Source: CBDFLA01 sp965248915
GTDB taxonomy: Bacteria > Pseudomonadota > Alphaproteobacteria > M2410
DNA: 64,000 bases
Reading direction: 5' to 3'
Assembly (NCBI GenBank): GCA_965248915.1
Contig: OZ252216.1
Location: forward strand, 620,001 to 684,000
Below the pieces are notes generated by a model. The model was not told where the DNA came from, did not search any database, and was given only the letters and a program-made list of their open reading frames with translations. Position 1 is the first letter of the stretch. Every line of letters starts with the position of its first letter. The position numbers and the translations under genes are program-made. Below are positions 7,716-17,018 of the stretch, in pieces.

Positions 7716-9789
7716 ACTTCTCATTGAACTGTTTTCCGAAGAAATACCTGCGCGCATGCAAGCGCGTGCCGCATCTAATTTCGAGCGTCTCGTAAAGGAC
7801 CGACTGTTAGAGGCCGGTTATCTCTTTGGCGGAGCCAAGAGCTTCGTCACCCCGCGCCGACTTGCGCTCGTCGTCGATGACCTTCCCTTAGCCCAACCAG
7901 ATCGCAAGGAGGAGCGCAAAGGACCCAAAGTCGGGGCGCCGGACAAGGCCATTGAAGGGTTCCTTGGGTCGGTCGGCATGACTATGGATCAAGTAAAGGT
8001 TCAAGAGGGCAAGAAGGGTAGTTTCTACGTCGCCGTCATTGAACAAAAGGGCAGACCGACAAGCGATGTGATTGCAGAAATTGTTCCGGACGTTATCCGG
8101 TCATTTCCTTGGCCCAAGTCGCAAAGATGGGGCGGCGGATCTCTGAAATGGGTTCGACCGCTTCACTCAATCCTTTGCGTATTTGACGGTGAGGTCGTGG
8201 ACTTCAACGTGGACGGCATCGCCTCTGGCAATTCGACTCTTGGACACAGATTTCTCGGTCCGCAGAAATTTTCAGCTTCCGACTTTGAAACCTATTCCGA
8301 CGGTCTTTCGAAAGGGCATGTTGTTCTCGATGCGGGTCGTCGCAGAGAAACGATTCTACACGACGCGCGGCAGCGCACCTTTGCCGAGGGACTGGAATTG
8401 ATCGAAGACCAAGACCTCCTTTCGGAAGTGACGGGTCTTGTCGAGTGGCCGGTTGTTCTAATGGGGCGCATAGATGATGAATTTATGAGTGTGCCACCGG
8501 AAGTTCTGTCGACCAGCATGAAGTCTCATCAGAAGTATTTTTCGGTCAAGGATCCGAAGTCAGGCGAACTGGCGTCAAGATTTGTTGTGGTTTCAAACAT
8601 GGAAACCAAAGATGATGGGGCGACCATCATTGATGGAAATGAACGCGTCTTGAGAGCGCGCCTTTCCGACGCAAAATTCTTCTGGGATCAGGACCGGAAA
8701 GCAAAGCTAGAAAGCAGAGTTGATCGCTTAAACGAAATGGTCTTTCACGCGCGCCTTGGAACGGTACATGACAAGACTTTACGCGTTCAAAAACTAGCCG
8801 CGAGCATTGCCGTAATATTGGGCGCTGACAAAGAACTGGCGTCACGCGCCGCTTACTTGGCAAAAGCCGATCTCACGAGCCAAATGGTCAACGAGTTCGC
8901 CGAGCTACAGGGGCTAATGGGCCGTTATTATGCGCGAGGTGACGGCGAAAATGCGAAAGTCGCAAACGCGATATATGAGCATTATGCGCCGCAAGGTCCG
9001 TCCGATGAGTGTCCAAGAGCTTTGGAGAGTGTCGCCGTCGCGCTTGCCGACAAGATCGATACACTGACAGGCTTTTGGGCGATTGACGAGAAGCCGACGG
9101 GGTCTAAGGATCCATTTGCCTTACGTCGCGCCGCCCTTGGGGTCATTCGGCTCATATTGGAAAACGATCTTCGATTGAATCTGATGGAGAGTTTCAAAGT
9201 GAGCAGCGAGCTGCATCGCATAGATGGAGCTACAGGAAAACGCACTGTCAAATACGCTGAGAATGCCGATCTTCTTTCATTCTTTGCAGATCGGTTGAAA
9301 GTTCACCTAAAGGATGAAGGCATCCCGCACGATTTGATTGATGCGGTCTTTGGCTTGGGCGGGCAGGATGATCTGGTTCTGATCATTCGTCGCGTAGAGG
9401 CTCTCAAGAAGTTTTTGGAGACAGAGGACGGCGCTAGTTTACTTGTGCTCTATCGCCGCGCTGCCAACATATTGACGAAAGAGGAAAAGCGCGATGGACA
9501 GGAATACTCCGGTAACGCCGATTCTGCTCTCTTCGAGTTGGATCAGGAGCGCGAACTCTTTGCACTCATGAACGACACCTTGGCAAGTTCAAGTCAGGGG
9601 ATCGTGTCTGAAGACTTTGAAACGGCAATGACGGAATTGAGCAAGTTGAGAAGTCCCGTCGACAAGTTTTTCGATGATGTCACGGTAAATGCTGATGATC
9701 CGAAAGTGAGGGTCAATCGTCTGCATTTGTTGTCTCAGATTCGTTCTGTCTTTGGCAACGTTTCGGACTTCTCGAAGATTGAGGGCTAA
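7708..9789 (+). CDS. glyS: glycine--tRNA ligase beta subunit
   Basis: The 693-residue beta chain binds tRNA(Gly) and completes the glycyl-tRNA synthetase. It begins with the typical PELLIELFSEEIPARMQ and contains the HD-like middle segment (LAKADLTSQMVNEFAELQG-MGRYYA) and a C-terminal anticodon-binding region of the DALR type (FFDDVTVNADDPKVRVNRL). I chose the ATG at 7708, preceded by AAGGTG; an in-frame ATG at 7597 lies deep in glyQ and would add 37 foreign residues. ppdK begins 6 bases after the stop. Confidence 0.96.
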   Translation: MPELLIELFSEEIPARMQARAASNFERLVKDRLLEAGYLFGGAKSFVTPRRLALVVDDLPLAQPDRKEERKGPKVGAPDKAIEGFLGSVGMTMDQVKVQEGKKGSFYVAVIEQKGRPTSDVIAEIVPDVIRSFPWPKSQRWGGGSLKWVRPLHSILCVFDGEVVDFNVDGIASGNSTLGHRFLGPQKFSASDFETYSDGLSKGHVVLDAGRRRETILHDARQRTFAEGLELIEDQDLLSEVTGLVEWPVVLMGRIDDEFMSVPPEVLSTSMKSHQKYFSVKDPKSGELASRFVVVSNMETKDDGATIIDGNERVLRARLSDAKFFWDQDRKAKLESRVDRLNEMVFHARLGTVHDKTLRVQKLAASIAVILGADKELASRAAYLAKADLTSQMVNEFAELQGLMGRYYARGDGENAKVANAIYEHYAPQGPSDECPRALESVAVALADKIDTLTGFWAIDEKPTGSKDPFALRRAALGVIRLILENDLRLNLMESFKVSSELHRIDGATGKRTVKYAENADLLSFFADRLKVHLKDEGIPHDLIDAVFGLGGQDDLVLIIRRVEALKKFLETEDGASLLVLYRRAANILTKEEKRDGQEYSGNADSALFELDQERELFALMNDTLASSSQGIVSEDFETAMTELSKLRSPVDKFFDDVTVNADDPKVRVNRLHLLSQIRSVFGNVSDFSKIEG

Positions 9790-9795
9790 CCGCAG

Positions 9796-12468
9796 ATGAC
9801 AAAATGGGTTTACGGCTTCGGAGGCGGGTCGGCTGAAGGCTCAAGCGAGATGAAAAACCTCTTAGGGGGCAAGGGCGCCAACTTGGCGGAAATGTGCAAC
9901 CTAGGTCTCCCTGTTCCTCCTGGCTTTACTTTGACAACTGAAGTGTGCACCGCCTATTTCGACAACGACCTGACATTCCCATCCGATGTCGCCCCCCAAA
10001 TTGACGTGGCAATCGCCAATATCGCCCAACTGGTTAAGCGCAACTTTGGGTCATCCGATCAACCCCTCTTGGTTTCAGTGCGATCCGGTGCTCGAGCGTC
10101 AATGCCAGGCATGATGGACACAGTCCTAAATTTGGGTCTGAATGACGATACTGTCTTGGGGCTTGTTAAACTCTCAAATGACGAACGGTTTGCCTACGAT
10201 TCTTATCGACGGTTCATTCAAATGTACTCAGATGTAGTTTTGGGTGTCGATCATCATCGATTTGAAGATGTGCTGGATACATTCAAAGAGACCGCAGGTT
10301 ACACATTGGACACCGATCTTTCCGCGGATGATTGGAAAGAGATTGTTTCGAAATATAAAGCATGTGTCGAAGAAGAATTGGGTGAACCTTTTCCCCAAGA
10401 TGTGAAATTGCAGCTTTGGGGCGCCATGAGCGCAGTATTTGAGTCCTGGCAGACGGCGCGTGCAAAAACCTATCGACGCCTCCATCACATTCCCGATGAT
10501 TGGGGAACGGCGGTGAACATCCAAGTCATGGTGTTTGGCAATATGGGTGAAGAAAGTGCCACAGGCGTCGCCTTTACTAGAAACCCCTCCACCGGCGAAC
10601 GAGCCTACTACGGCGAGTACCTTGTGAACGCGCAAGGAGAGGACGTTGTTGCCGGCATCCGCACGCCGCAACAAATCACTCTGAAGGGCAAAGAAGAACA
10701 GGGCTCGAAGGAGCCTGCCCTGGAAGAAGTGATGCCTGAGACATATAAGGAACTTGCCACGATCTTTGACAAACTGGAAAACCACTACCGGGATGTACAA
10801 GATGTTGAGTTTACGGTGGAGTGCGGCAAACTCTGGATGCTACAAACACGCGCCGGAAAAAGAACCGCAAAGGCAGCCTTGAAGATCGCCGTCGATTTCG
10901 CCGCAGAAGGTCTGATAACGCATGAAGAGGCCGTATTGCGCATCGATCCTGCTTCACTTGATCAACTTTTACACCCAACCCTGGATCCAGATGCGGATCG
11001 CGTCGTCATTGCAAGAGGACTGCCCGCTTCGCCGGGCGCCGCCAGCGGTCAAATTGTCTTTAGCTCCGATGAAGCTGAAGAGCTCAACAACCAAGGCCGC
11101 AAAGTGATCTTGGTGCGCATTGAGACGAGCCCCGAAGATATTCACGGCATGCACGCAGCTCAAGGCATTCTAACCTCAAGGGGTGGCATGACCAGTCACG
11201 CAGCCGTTGTTGCGCGAGGCATGGGGCGCGCTTGCGTATCTGGGGCGGGGTCTTTGCGGATTGACTACGCCAAGCAGACGATTTCAGTGGCTGGCCGTAG
11301 TTTCAAGAAAGGCGATGTCATTACGATCGACGGATCAAGTGGACAGGTCATTGAAGGCAGCGTGGCGACAATTGAACCAGAATTATCAGGAGACTTCGCG
11401 ATCCTAATGTTGTGGGCGGACAAATACCGTCGATTGGGTGTGCGAACCAACGCCGACACTCCCAATGACACCAAAACGGCAAGGAACTTTGACGCTGAAG
11501 GCATCGGTCTTTGTCGCACCGAACACATGTTCTTCGACGAGGAACGAATTGTTGCGGTTCGCGAAATGATTTTGGCGTCTAGCGAAGATGGTAGAAGACA
11601 GGCACTTGCAAAACTTCTGCCCATGCAGCGACGCGATTTCACAGAGTTGTTTGAAATCATGGCTGGATTGCCGGTAACGATTCGACTGTTAGATCCGCCA
11701 CTTCATGAATTCCTCCCTCAGAGCGACGATGAAATGGCTCAAGTTGCCGAAGCCATCGGGGTGGCAGTTGACGCCATCCGGCTGCGAGCCTCAGAGCTTC
11801 ATGAGTTCAACCCGATGTTGGGGCACCGCGGCTGTCGTCTTGGAGTCTCCTATCCAGAAATCTATGAGATGCAGGCACGCGCTATATTTGAGGCCGCGAT
11901 TGAAGCCGGCAAAGCCAATCACGACCACGTAATCCCTGAAGTCATGGTGCCACTTGTTTCAGACAAGGCCGAGTTGAAGTTTGTTAGGGAGCGCATTGTG
12001 GATATCGCGAAAAAGGTCGAAGAAGAAAGCGGCGAGAAGCTTGAATACCTGATTGGAACCATGATTGAACTACCACGGGCTGCCCTGCTGGCGGATGTAA
12101 TTGCCGAGGAGGCTGAGTTTTTCAGTTTTGGAACGAACGACCTTACCCAAACCACCTATGGCATCAGCAGAGATGACTCGTCACGCTTTATGAATGATTA
12201 TCTTTCCAAGGGGATTTGGGAACAAGACCCGTTTGTCAGTTTGGATCAATCCGGCGTCGGACAATTGATCGATATTGGAAAAGACAAAGGTCGCAAGACC
12301 AGACCTGGGATCAAACTGGGAATTTGCGGTGAACATGGTGGCGATCCTTCCTCCATCGACTTCTGCGAGAGGATAGGGCTCGACTATGTGTCTTGTTCAC
12401 CGTACCGCGTTCCGATTGCAAGGTTGGCTGCCGCTCAAGCTGCTCTTCGAAATTCTGCGAAAGATTGA
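9796..12468 (+). CDS. ppdK: pyruvate, phosphate dikinase
   Basis: PPDK (890 residues, full family length) interconverts pyruvate, ATP and phosphate with PEP, AMP and pyrophosphate. The N-terminal ATP-grasp domain carries GGKGANLAEMCNLGLPVPPGF and SVRSGARASMPGMMDTVLN; the central phosphohistidine domain has GGMTSHAAVVARGMGRAC with the swivelling His; the C-terminal barrel has the PEP-site GICGEHGGDP. All key residues appear intact. It follows glyS with a 6-base gap, an arrangement seen in Hyphomicrobiales. No regulatory protein (PDRP) gene is in the window. Confidence 0.97.
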   Translation: MTKWVYGFGGGSAEGSSEMKNLLGGKGANLAEMCNLGLPVPPGFTLTTEVCTAYFDNDLTFPSDVAPQIDVAIANIAQLVKRNFGSSDQPLLVSVRSGARASMPGMMDTVLNLGLNDDTVLGLVKLSNDERFAYDSYRRFIQMYSDVVLGVDHHRFEDVLDTFKETAGYTLDTDLSADDWKEIVSKYKACVEEELGEPFPQDVKLQLWGAMSAVFESWQTARAKTYRRLHHIPDDWGTAVNIQVMVFGNMGEESATGVAFTRNPSTGERAYYGEYLVNAQGEDVVAGIRTPQQITLKGKEEQGSKEPALEEVMPETYKELATIFDKLENHYRDVQDVEFTVECGKLWMLQTRAGKRTAKAALKIAVDFAAEGLITHEEAVLRIDPASLDQLLHPTLDPDADRVVIARGLPASPGAASGQIVFSSDEAEELNNQGRKVILVRIETSPEDIHGMHAAQGILTSRGGMTSHAAVVARGMGRACVSGAGSLRIDYAKQTISVAGRSFKKGDVITIDGSSGQVIEGSVATIEPELSGDFAILMLWADKYRRLGVRTNADTPNDTKTARNFDAEGIGLCRTEHMFFDEERIVAVREMILASSEDGRRQALAKLLPMQRRDFTELFEIMAGLPVTIRLLDPPLHEFLPQSDDEMAQVAEAIGVAVDAIRLRASELHEFNPMLGHRGCRLGVSYPEIYEMQARAIFEAAIEAGKANHDHVIPEVMVPLVSDKAELKFVRERIVDIAKKVEEESGEKLEYLIGTMIELPRAALLADVIAEEAEFFSFGTNDLTQTTYGISRDDSSRFMNDYLSKGIWEQDPFVSLDQSGVGQLIDIGKDKGRKTRPGIKLGICGEHGGDPSSIDFCERIGLDYVSCSPYRVPIARLAAAQAALRNSAKD

Positions 12469-12860
12469 ATTGAGTATCAGATCAAATATCGGCACCAGCC
12501 GCAGGGTCTTGTAATTCACAGAAATTCTCCTGCAGTTGCTCAAGTTTCAGTTCCTTTTATGGGTCGTCCCGATTCGAATACTGCACCAAATTCACTTCCC
12601 AAAATGGGATAGGTCAACAATTGTGACCTTTTTGCCATACCTACTGTTTTGCACAAGAAACTGGGGCTAATGTACTGAGAGTCCCGTTTGAATCCCATTG
12701 ATTATGACCAATTTCGAGACTGGCATCGCTAGTGCAAGGGTGTGGGTATATCGGTCCGATTGACCGGACTGAAACAGAATGATAATGCCCCGCAGGCTGA
12801 GATCAAGTGAATCGAAGATTAACGACCGTGCCAATCAGAGGGCAAAACAGCGAGGTTCCC
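12469..12860 (+). other. 392-base gap upstream of the SleB hydrolase gene
   Basis: I see no gene or RNA here. A short dyad lies at 12752-12770 (GTCCG at 12754-12758 with CGGAC at 12765-12769, an alternative CGGTC/GACCG pairing overlapping it). TTGACC at 12760-12765 followed by GATAAT at 12781-12786 resembles a promoter but with a short 15-base spacer. An in-frame GTG at 12807 could extend the next gene by 18 codons. Confidence 0.4.
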
Positions 12861-13538
12861 ATGTCGACGATGGGTGACATAAGAACAACGGATTTGAATC
12901 GGCGGAAAGCGCTTGCGCTATGTGCTGCCCTGACGGTCCTCTATGTCGGTGCGCTCTTCTTGCAGGCCCTTGGTGGCAAGCAAGACCGCCGCGATGTCGT
13001 CGAAGCGGCCAGCAGCCACATCGAACACACGCTTCTCACGGACGAAACGCCTAACGAGAGTGTATCCGTCATGCCGGCAGCTTTCACATTGGACAGTGGG
13101 CCAGTCGCTCCGGTAAGTGTTGAAGGAAATGAACGCGCGGTATCAGAGGCGCATTGTCTCGCACAAGCCATTTACTATGAAGCGCGCGGCGAGACGTTGC
13201 CGGGTCAGATAGCTGTTGCAGAAGTCGTGCTCAACAGAGCCCAGAGCCAACGCTATCCGGACTCGATTTGTGGAGTCGTCTTTCAAAACCAACATATGAA
13301 GAACCGCTGTCAGTTCTCATTCGCCTGCGATGGCAAAACAGACAATCCCCCGCAAGGTGACATCTGGAGACGTGCCAACGCGCTGGCCGATTATGTTCTT
13401 CAAGATGAGAAGATCCGCTTGACCAATGCAGCGACACATTATCATGCCGATTATGTTTCACCTGATTGGGCGACCAGACTCGACATGACCGTTAAGATCG
13501 GTCGTCACGTCTTTTACCGCGCACCACAAACCACTTAA
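12861..13538 (+). CDS. cell wall hydrolase, SleB family, membrane-anchored
   Basis: The 225-residue protein has an N-terminal signal anchor (ALALCAALTVLYVGALFLQAL) and a C-terminal SleB/Hydrolase_2 domain from about residue 95: HCLAQAIYYEARGET, the presumed catalytic Glu segment, then AVAEVVLNRAQSQRYP and CQFSFACDGK. SleB-type enzymes cut peptidoglycan glycan strands; in Alphaproteobacteria they are vegetative, not spore, enzymes. The ATG at 12861 has GAGG 5 bases upstream; a GTG at 12807 is the alternative. The spacing from ppdK (392 bases) suggests its own promoter. Confidence 0.88.
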   Translation: MSTMGDIRTTDLNRRKALALCAALTVLYVGALFLQALGGKQDRRDVVEAASSHIEHTLLTDETPNESVSVMPAAFTLDSGPVAPVSVEGNERAVSEAHCLAQAIYYEARGETLPGQIAVAEVVLNRAQSQRYPDSICGVVFQNQHMKNRCQFSFACDGKTDNPPQGDIWRRANALADYVLQDEKIRLTNAATHYHADYVSPDWATRLDMTVKIGRHVFYRAPQTT

Positions 13539-13577
13539 GCCACAAAGAGACGATCAGAATGACGGGTCGTCACAACG

Positions 13578-14399
13578 CTACGTCGAGCGTTGCACTATGC
13601 CCATCAGTCTCTTTCTGAGTTGGCCGCGCAGGTGGTTGGAAAAGAAGCGCTGTGCACTCACTCCTTTTCCCACGGTTCGATGGAGTTTGTGTTCCTGGGT
13701 GGCTTGCCACACCTCTTCCGCAACCATTTCGACCGGATTGACGGTGGCTCCAATATCCGAGGTAAATCCATCTTTAAAGGATTGATTGGAGTTTGCTTCG
13801 ATCTCCTGGACCATGGGTGTCTCAATGACACCAGGCATGAGATCGGAAACCTCAATATTGTAGCGCGAGAATTCAAGGTCCAATGACTCCGTCAATCCGC
13901 GTACAGCAAATTTTGTGGCCCCATAAACCCCCACACGCGGAACGCCGTAAAGCCCGGCTGATGATGCCGTGTTTAGGATGCGAGCCTTTCCCTTCTGCTT
14001 TGCGGTTTTCTTGAGAGTAGGGAGGGTTGCGTATATCCCGTTGATCGGGCCTTTGACGTTCACGTCTATCAGGTGGTCGGCATGCTCCGGTGGAACATCT
14101 TCAAACCATCCGTGGTGAAGGACGCCAGCATTGTTGAAAAAGAAATCAAGCATGCCGTCGGTGTGTGAACAAAACGATTGAACGGCCTGCCCCCATTGTT
14201 CAGGGTCGGTGACATCCAACCGACCGTAGCAGGCGCAGCCGGCCGGCATGCTTTCAAAGACTTGTGCGAGGCCTGTTTCATCAATGTCAAAGAGGCCGAC
14301 GAACCAGCCGCGTTGGCCAAATAGTTTAGCAACCGCTTTGCCAATACCGGAAGCTGCCCCGGTAATAAATATGCTTGGTCTACCGGCAGTATCCGACAT
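13578..14399 (-). CDS. SDR-family oxidoreductase
   Basis: This 273-residue short-chain dehydrogenase/reductase has the full classical set: cofactor loop TGAASGIG at residues 13-20, an Asp-rich strand end FDID at 37-40 that suggests NAD(H) preference, NNAG at 89-92, and the catalytic Ser near 146, Tyr159 and Lys163 (YGATK). The substrate cannot be told; no pathway neighbour helps, since the next gene on the strand encodes a pentapeptide protein. GGAGGG lies just before the ATG. Confidence 0.92.
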   Translation of the reverse strand: MSDTAGRPSIFITGAASGIGKAVAKLFGQRGWFVGLFDIDETGLAQVFESMPAGCACYGRLDVTDPEQWGQAVQSFCSHTDGMLDFFFNNAGVLHHGWFEDVPPEHADHLIDVNVKGPINGIYATLPTLKKTAKQKGKARILNTASSAGLYGVPRVGVYGATKFAVRGLTESLDLEFSRYNIEVSDLMPGVIETPMVQEIEANSNQSFKDGFTSDIGATVNPVEMVAEEVWQATQEHKLHRTVGKGVSAQRFFSNHLRGQLRKRLMGIVQRST

Positions 14400-14416
14400 A
14401 AGCCCTCCACATTGAT

Positions 14417-15535
14417 TTAGGGAGTACGCTCCCCATCATCCGACCGGTCAGGGCGAACAGGTAATCTCGGATCCTCTCCAAACTTCGCACCATCTTTGAC
14501 CGCGCCAGTCATTATTGTTTTGCGCGTATTTGCACCACGCAAATCGGCCCCGGTCAAGGTCGTGCCTGTGAGATTGGCATTTTCGAGATCCGCTCCTCGT
14601 AGATCTGCATCTATGAAGTAAGCGCCTTGCGCGGTTACACCCGACATGTTGGCCTTGATTAGGACTGCATCTACAAATCGGGCTGCTTGAAGTTTGGCAC
14701 CGCGAAAATCAGCATTCCTCAAGTCTGCGCCATTGAAAATGGCACCCGTTAGGACCGAACGCCGAAAATCAACACCTCTGAGATCCATACCGGTAAAGTC
14801 TCGCCCAATGAGCATTTCCCCTGAGAGGTCTTCTTCGACGAGGCTTTCGGTAATAGGTTCTTGAGGCTCGTGAGGCTCTTGAAATTCCTGAAACTCTCGT
14901 TGCCCTGTCGATGGCACCACTTCAGATTCTTCGACAATTGCGTCTCGAGGGGTTGGTGCGGCCATGGCGTCATCTGGCGCCGGTGGGTCAATCCGATCAT
15001 CAATCGCGGCTGTTTTATCGTCCTCGAGCAATGCCTCGATCCGGTCGGCATCAAATTGGCTGTCTGCCTCCTGCTTGGTTCGGATGTCCCGTTCCTGCTC
15101 CTCAGCAAGCCTCTGAACCGCTTCCCGTTGCAATCTCTGCTCCTCTTCAAGCACTTGCGCTGTTTCGAAGGCGCTCTTGGCGGTTTCGAGATCTTGGAGG
15201 GCTGAAACGGCGTCGTCTCTGGCTTTCTCAAGCTGACCGCGCAATCCATCAAGATCGTCATCATCAGCCTCTGGGCCGTCGGGTTGGGCAATAGAAACCA
15301 CAGGTTTTCCGGCGTCGTCTCGACGTATGACAAACGTGGTTTCGCCTTCAGGCGCATGAACGCCCTCAACTTGAGCGAGGTCCAGACCTTCGCTGATGAG
15401 GTCGAGAACATTCTCTCCCTCTCCCGTCGTGCCGCTGCCCGTGCTCGTCGCACCGACGCCAAATGGGCGCACGGCAATGTACCAAGACAAACTCAGCACG
15501 ATGACTGTGGCAATTGCTATTCGCGAGGCGAGCAT
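14417..15535 (-). CDS. membrane-anchored pentapeptide-repeat protein with coiled coil
   Basis: The 372-residue protein has an N-terminal signal anchor (ASRIAIATVIVLSLSWYIAV), a coiled-coil segment rich in Gln, Glu and Arg at about residues 80-165 (QLEKARDDAVSALQDLETAK), a Pro/Glu-rich linker, and a pentapeptide-repeat domain from about residue 238 to 350, with units of the A(D/N)LxG type such as GADLRNADFRGAKL. The repeats form a right-handed beta-helix. The topology puts the helix outside the cytoplasm. AGGAG precedes the ATG. It lies 17 bases upstream of the SDR gene, so the two may be co-transcribed. Function unknown. Confidence 0.85.
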   Translation of the reverse strand: MLASRIAIATVIVLSLSWYIAVRPFGVGATSTGSGTTGEGENVLDLISEGLDLAQVEGVHAPEGETTFVIRRDDAGKPVVSIAQPDGPEADDDDLDGLRGQLEKARDDAVSALQDLETAKSAFETAQVLEEEQRLQREAVQRLAEEQERDIRTKQEADSQFDADRIEALLEDDKTAAIDDRIDPPAPDDAMAAPTPRDAIVEESEVVPSTGQREFQEFQEPHEPQEPITESLVEEDLSGEMLIGRDFTGMDLRGVDFRRSVLTGAIFNGADLRNADFRGAKLQAARFVDAVLIKANMSGVTAQGAYFIDADLRGADLENANLTGTTLTGADLRGANTRKTIMTGAVKDGAKFGEDPRLPVRPDRSDDGERTP

Positions 15536-15663
15536 TGGGACTCCTCATACGCCCTAAGTCACTAGATATAGGCCCTAACACGCCCCTTCGCTAGTGTCTC
15601 CAAACGACAAGTTTCAAGACTCATCAGCATTCGTGCTGCCGTGAATTCCCTCAAATCAGGCGA

Positions 15664-16059
15664 TTAATTGGCATCACCCTTTTCGTGCTCCTCAAGCGAT
15701 CGCTTCAGTTCTTCAGTCGCAGCCTGTATTTCGACTTCAGCGCAACGAAGTTCCTCGCGTGCTCGGCTCAACTCCGCCTCGAATTTTTCGCGTTCACGTG
15801 CTGACAACTCATGTTCCAAATGCATGGTTTCAGCCAGTTCAAGCTCGACCTCCTGAAGTTCGCGATGTGCCTCTTCGATTTCAGCGGTAGCGTCACTTAT
15901 GTCTTCTTCAGCATCGCGCAAAGCAACTTCAATCTCTCGCTTGACGACGATGCGTGTGTCTTCTTGATCATTTGTGGCGTGCGCGCATCCACCAAGGGCA
16001 GTAAGGCCCAGGGGCAGCGCGACAACGGCAAGGATCGAAAGTGTTTTCGGCGTTACCAT
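15664..16059 (-). CDS. small coiled-coil lipoprotein
   Basis: The chosen ATG at 16059 has a strong GAGGGAG 7 bases upstream and yields a 131-residue protein; an in-frame start at 16152 would overlap nadC and hide the signal peptide. Residues 1-24 are a lipoprotein signal ending LTALGG before Cys25. The rest is almost entirely a charged coiled coil with heptads of Glu, Arg and Leu (EIEEAHRELQEVELELAE). It is presumably anchored in the outer or inner membrane and forms oligomers. It shares strand and style with the pentapeptide protein just downstream. No family recognised. Confidence 0.72.
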   Translation of the reverse strand: MVTPKTLSILAVVALPLGLTALGGCAHATNDQEDTRIVVKREIEVALRDAEEDISDATAEIEEAHRELQEVELELAETMHLEHELSAREREKFEAELSRAREELRCAEVEIQAATEELKRSLEEHEKGDAN

Positions 16060-16148
16060 GTGTGGTCTCCCTCTTGAACTCAGAAATGATGAGGGAGTGA
16101 ACCACGCCAAATTCTTTTGGTTTGTAAAGCGGGTTACATACGAAAGGA

Positions 16149-17003
16149 TCACAAGATCCGCTCAAAATCGAGACCAATATCCAGAGTAGGGGCTGAATGC
16201 GTAATCCAGCCGCAAGAAATGTAGTCGACACCGGTCTGGGCGATTCCGCCGACGGTTTCTAGCGTGACTTTCCCTGAGGCTTCAAGGATCGCACGCCTTT
16301 GGTTGAGGGCCACTGCTTCTTGCAGAAGTTCAGGTGACATATTGTCGAGAAGGACAATTCGAGCGCCCGCCTGAAGGGCTTCCTCCAGTTGATCCAAAGT
16401 ATCGACTTCGATCTCGATAGAAGTCATATGTCCGCTTCGTGAAAACGCGGCAGAAAGCGCCTCTGATACACCACCCGCGAATGCAATGTGATTGTCCTTG
16501 ATCAGAATAGCATCTCCGAGGCCAAATCGATGGTTCGAACCGCCTCCCGCCCGCACAGCATATTTCTCCAAAACTCGAAGGCCAGGCGTCGTCTTTCGAG
16601 TGCAGCAAATCTTGGCCTTGGTACCATGTGCAGCCTCGACCATTCTTGCGGTGACCGATGCGATACCTGAAAGGTGGCCCAAAAAATTAAGGGCAACGCG
16701 TTCTGCTGTGAGGATTGATCCTGCAGGGCCTTCAATCGCCGCAATTGGCGCGCCTGCCGTTACCTTCTGACCATCCGCAACGAGAACGGCGATCTTGAGT
16801 TTAGGGTCAACCAGGCGAAATGCGGTGCGCGCCACGTCAAGCCCCGCCACACAGCCGTCCTCTCGAGCCACAAGTAGAACGCGCGCTTCAAGTGAGAGCG
16901 GGACCACGGCTTGCGTGGTCAGGTCGCCAGCTTGACCGAGGTCTTCTTCCAGGGCTTGAAGAACGGACTTTTCGATCAAAACCCGTGGGAGGGGGGTAAG
17001 CAT
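16149..17003 (-). CDS. nadC: nicotinate-nucleotide pyrophosphorylase (carboxylating)
   Basis: NadC (284 residues, family length) converts quinolinate and PRPP to nicotinate mononucleotide in de novo NAD synthesis. Conserved blocks are visible: EDLGQAGDLTTQAV near residue 20, NFLGHLSGIAS, CTRKTTPGLRVLEKYAV with the PRPP/quinolinate-binding Arg and Lys, GGSNHRFGLGDAILIKDNH, and EVDTLDQLEEAL. It lies 15 bases downstream of nadA and must share its transcript and control. The usual third gene nadB is not in between. Confidence 0.96.
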   Translation of the reverse strand: MLTPLPRVLIEKSVLQALEEDLGQAGDLTTQAVVPLSLEARVLLVAREDGCVAGLDVARTAFRLVDPKLKIAVLVADGQKVTAGAPIAAIEGPAGSILTAERVALNFLGHLSGIASVTARMVEAAHGTKAKICCTRKTTPGLRVLEKYAVRAGGGSNHRFGLGDAILIKDNHIAFAGGVSEALSAAFSRSGHMTSIEIEVDTLDQLEEALQAGARIVLLDNMSPELLQEAVALNQRRAILEASGKVTLETVGGIAQTGVDYISCGWITHSAPTLDIGLDFERIL

Positions 17004-17018
17004 CTCCAGGCCAATCGT

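Noticed and set aside
10228..10800. 190-codon frame on the minus strand inside ppdK
   Set aside because: It is antisense to strongly conserved PPDK sequence, and its product has no recognisable domain.
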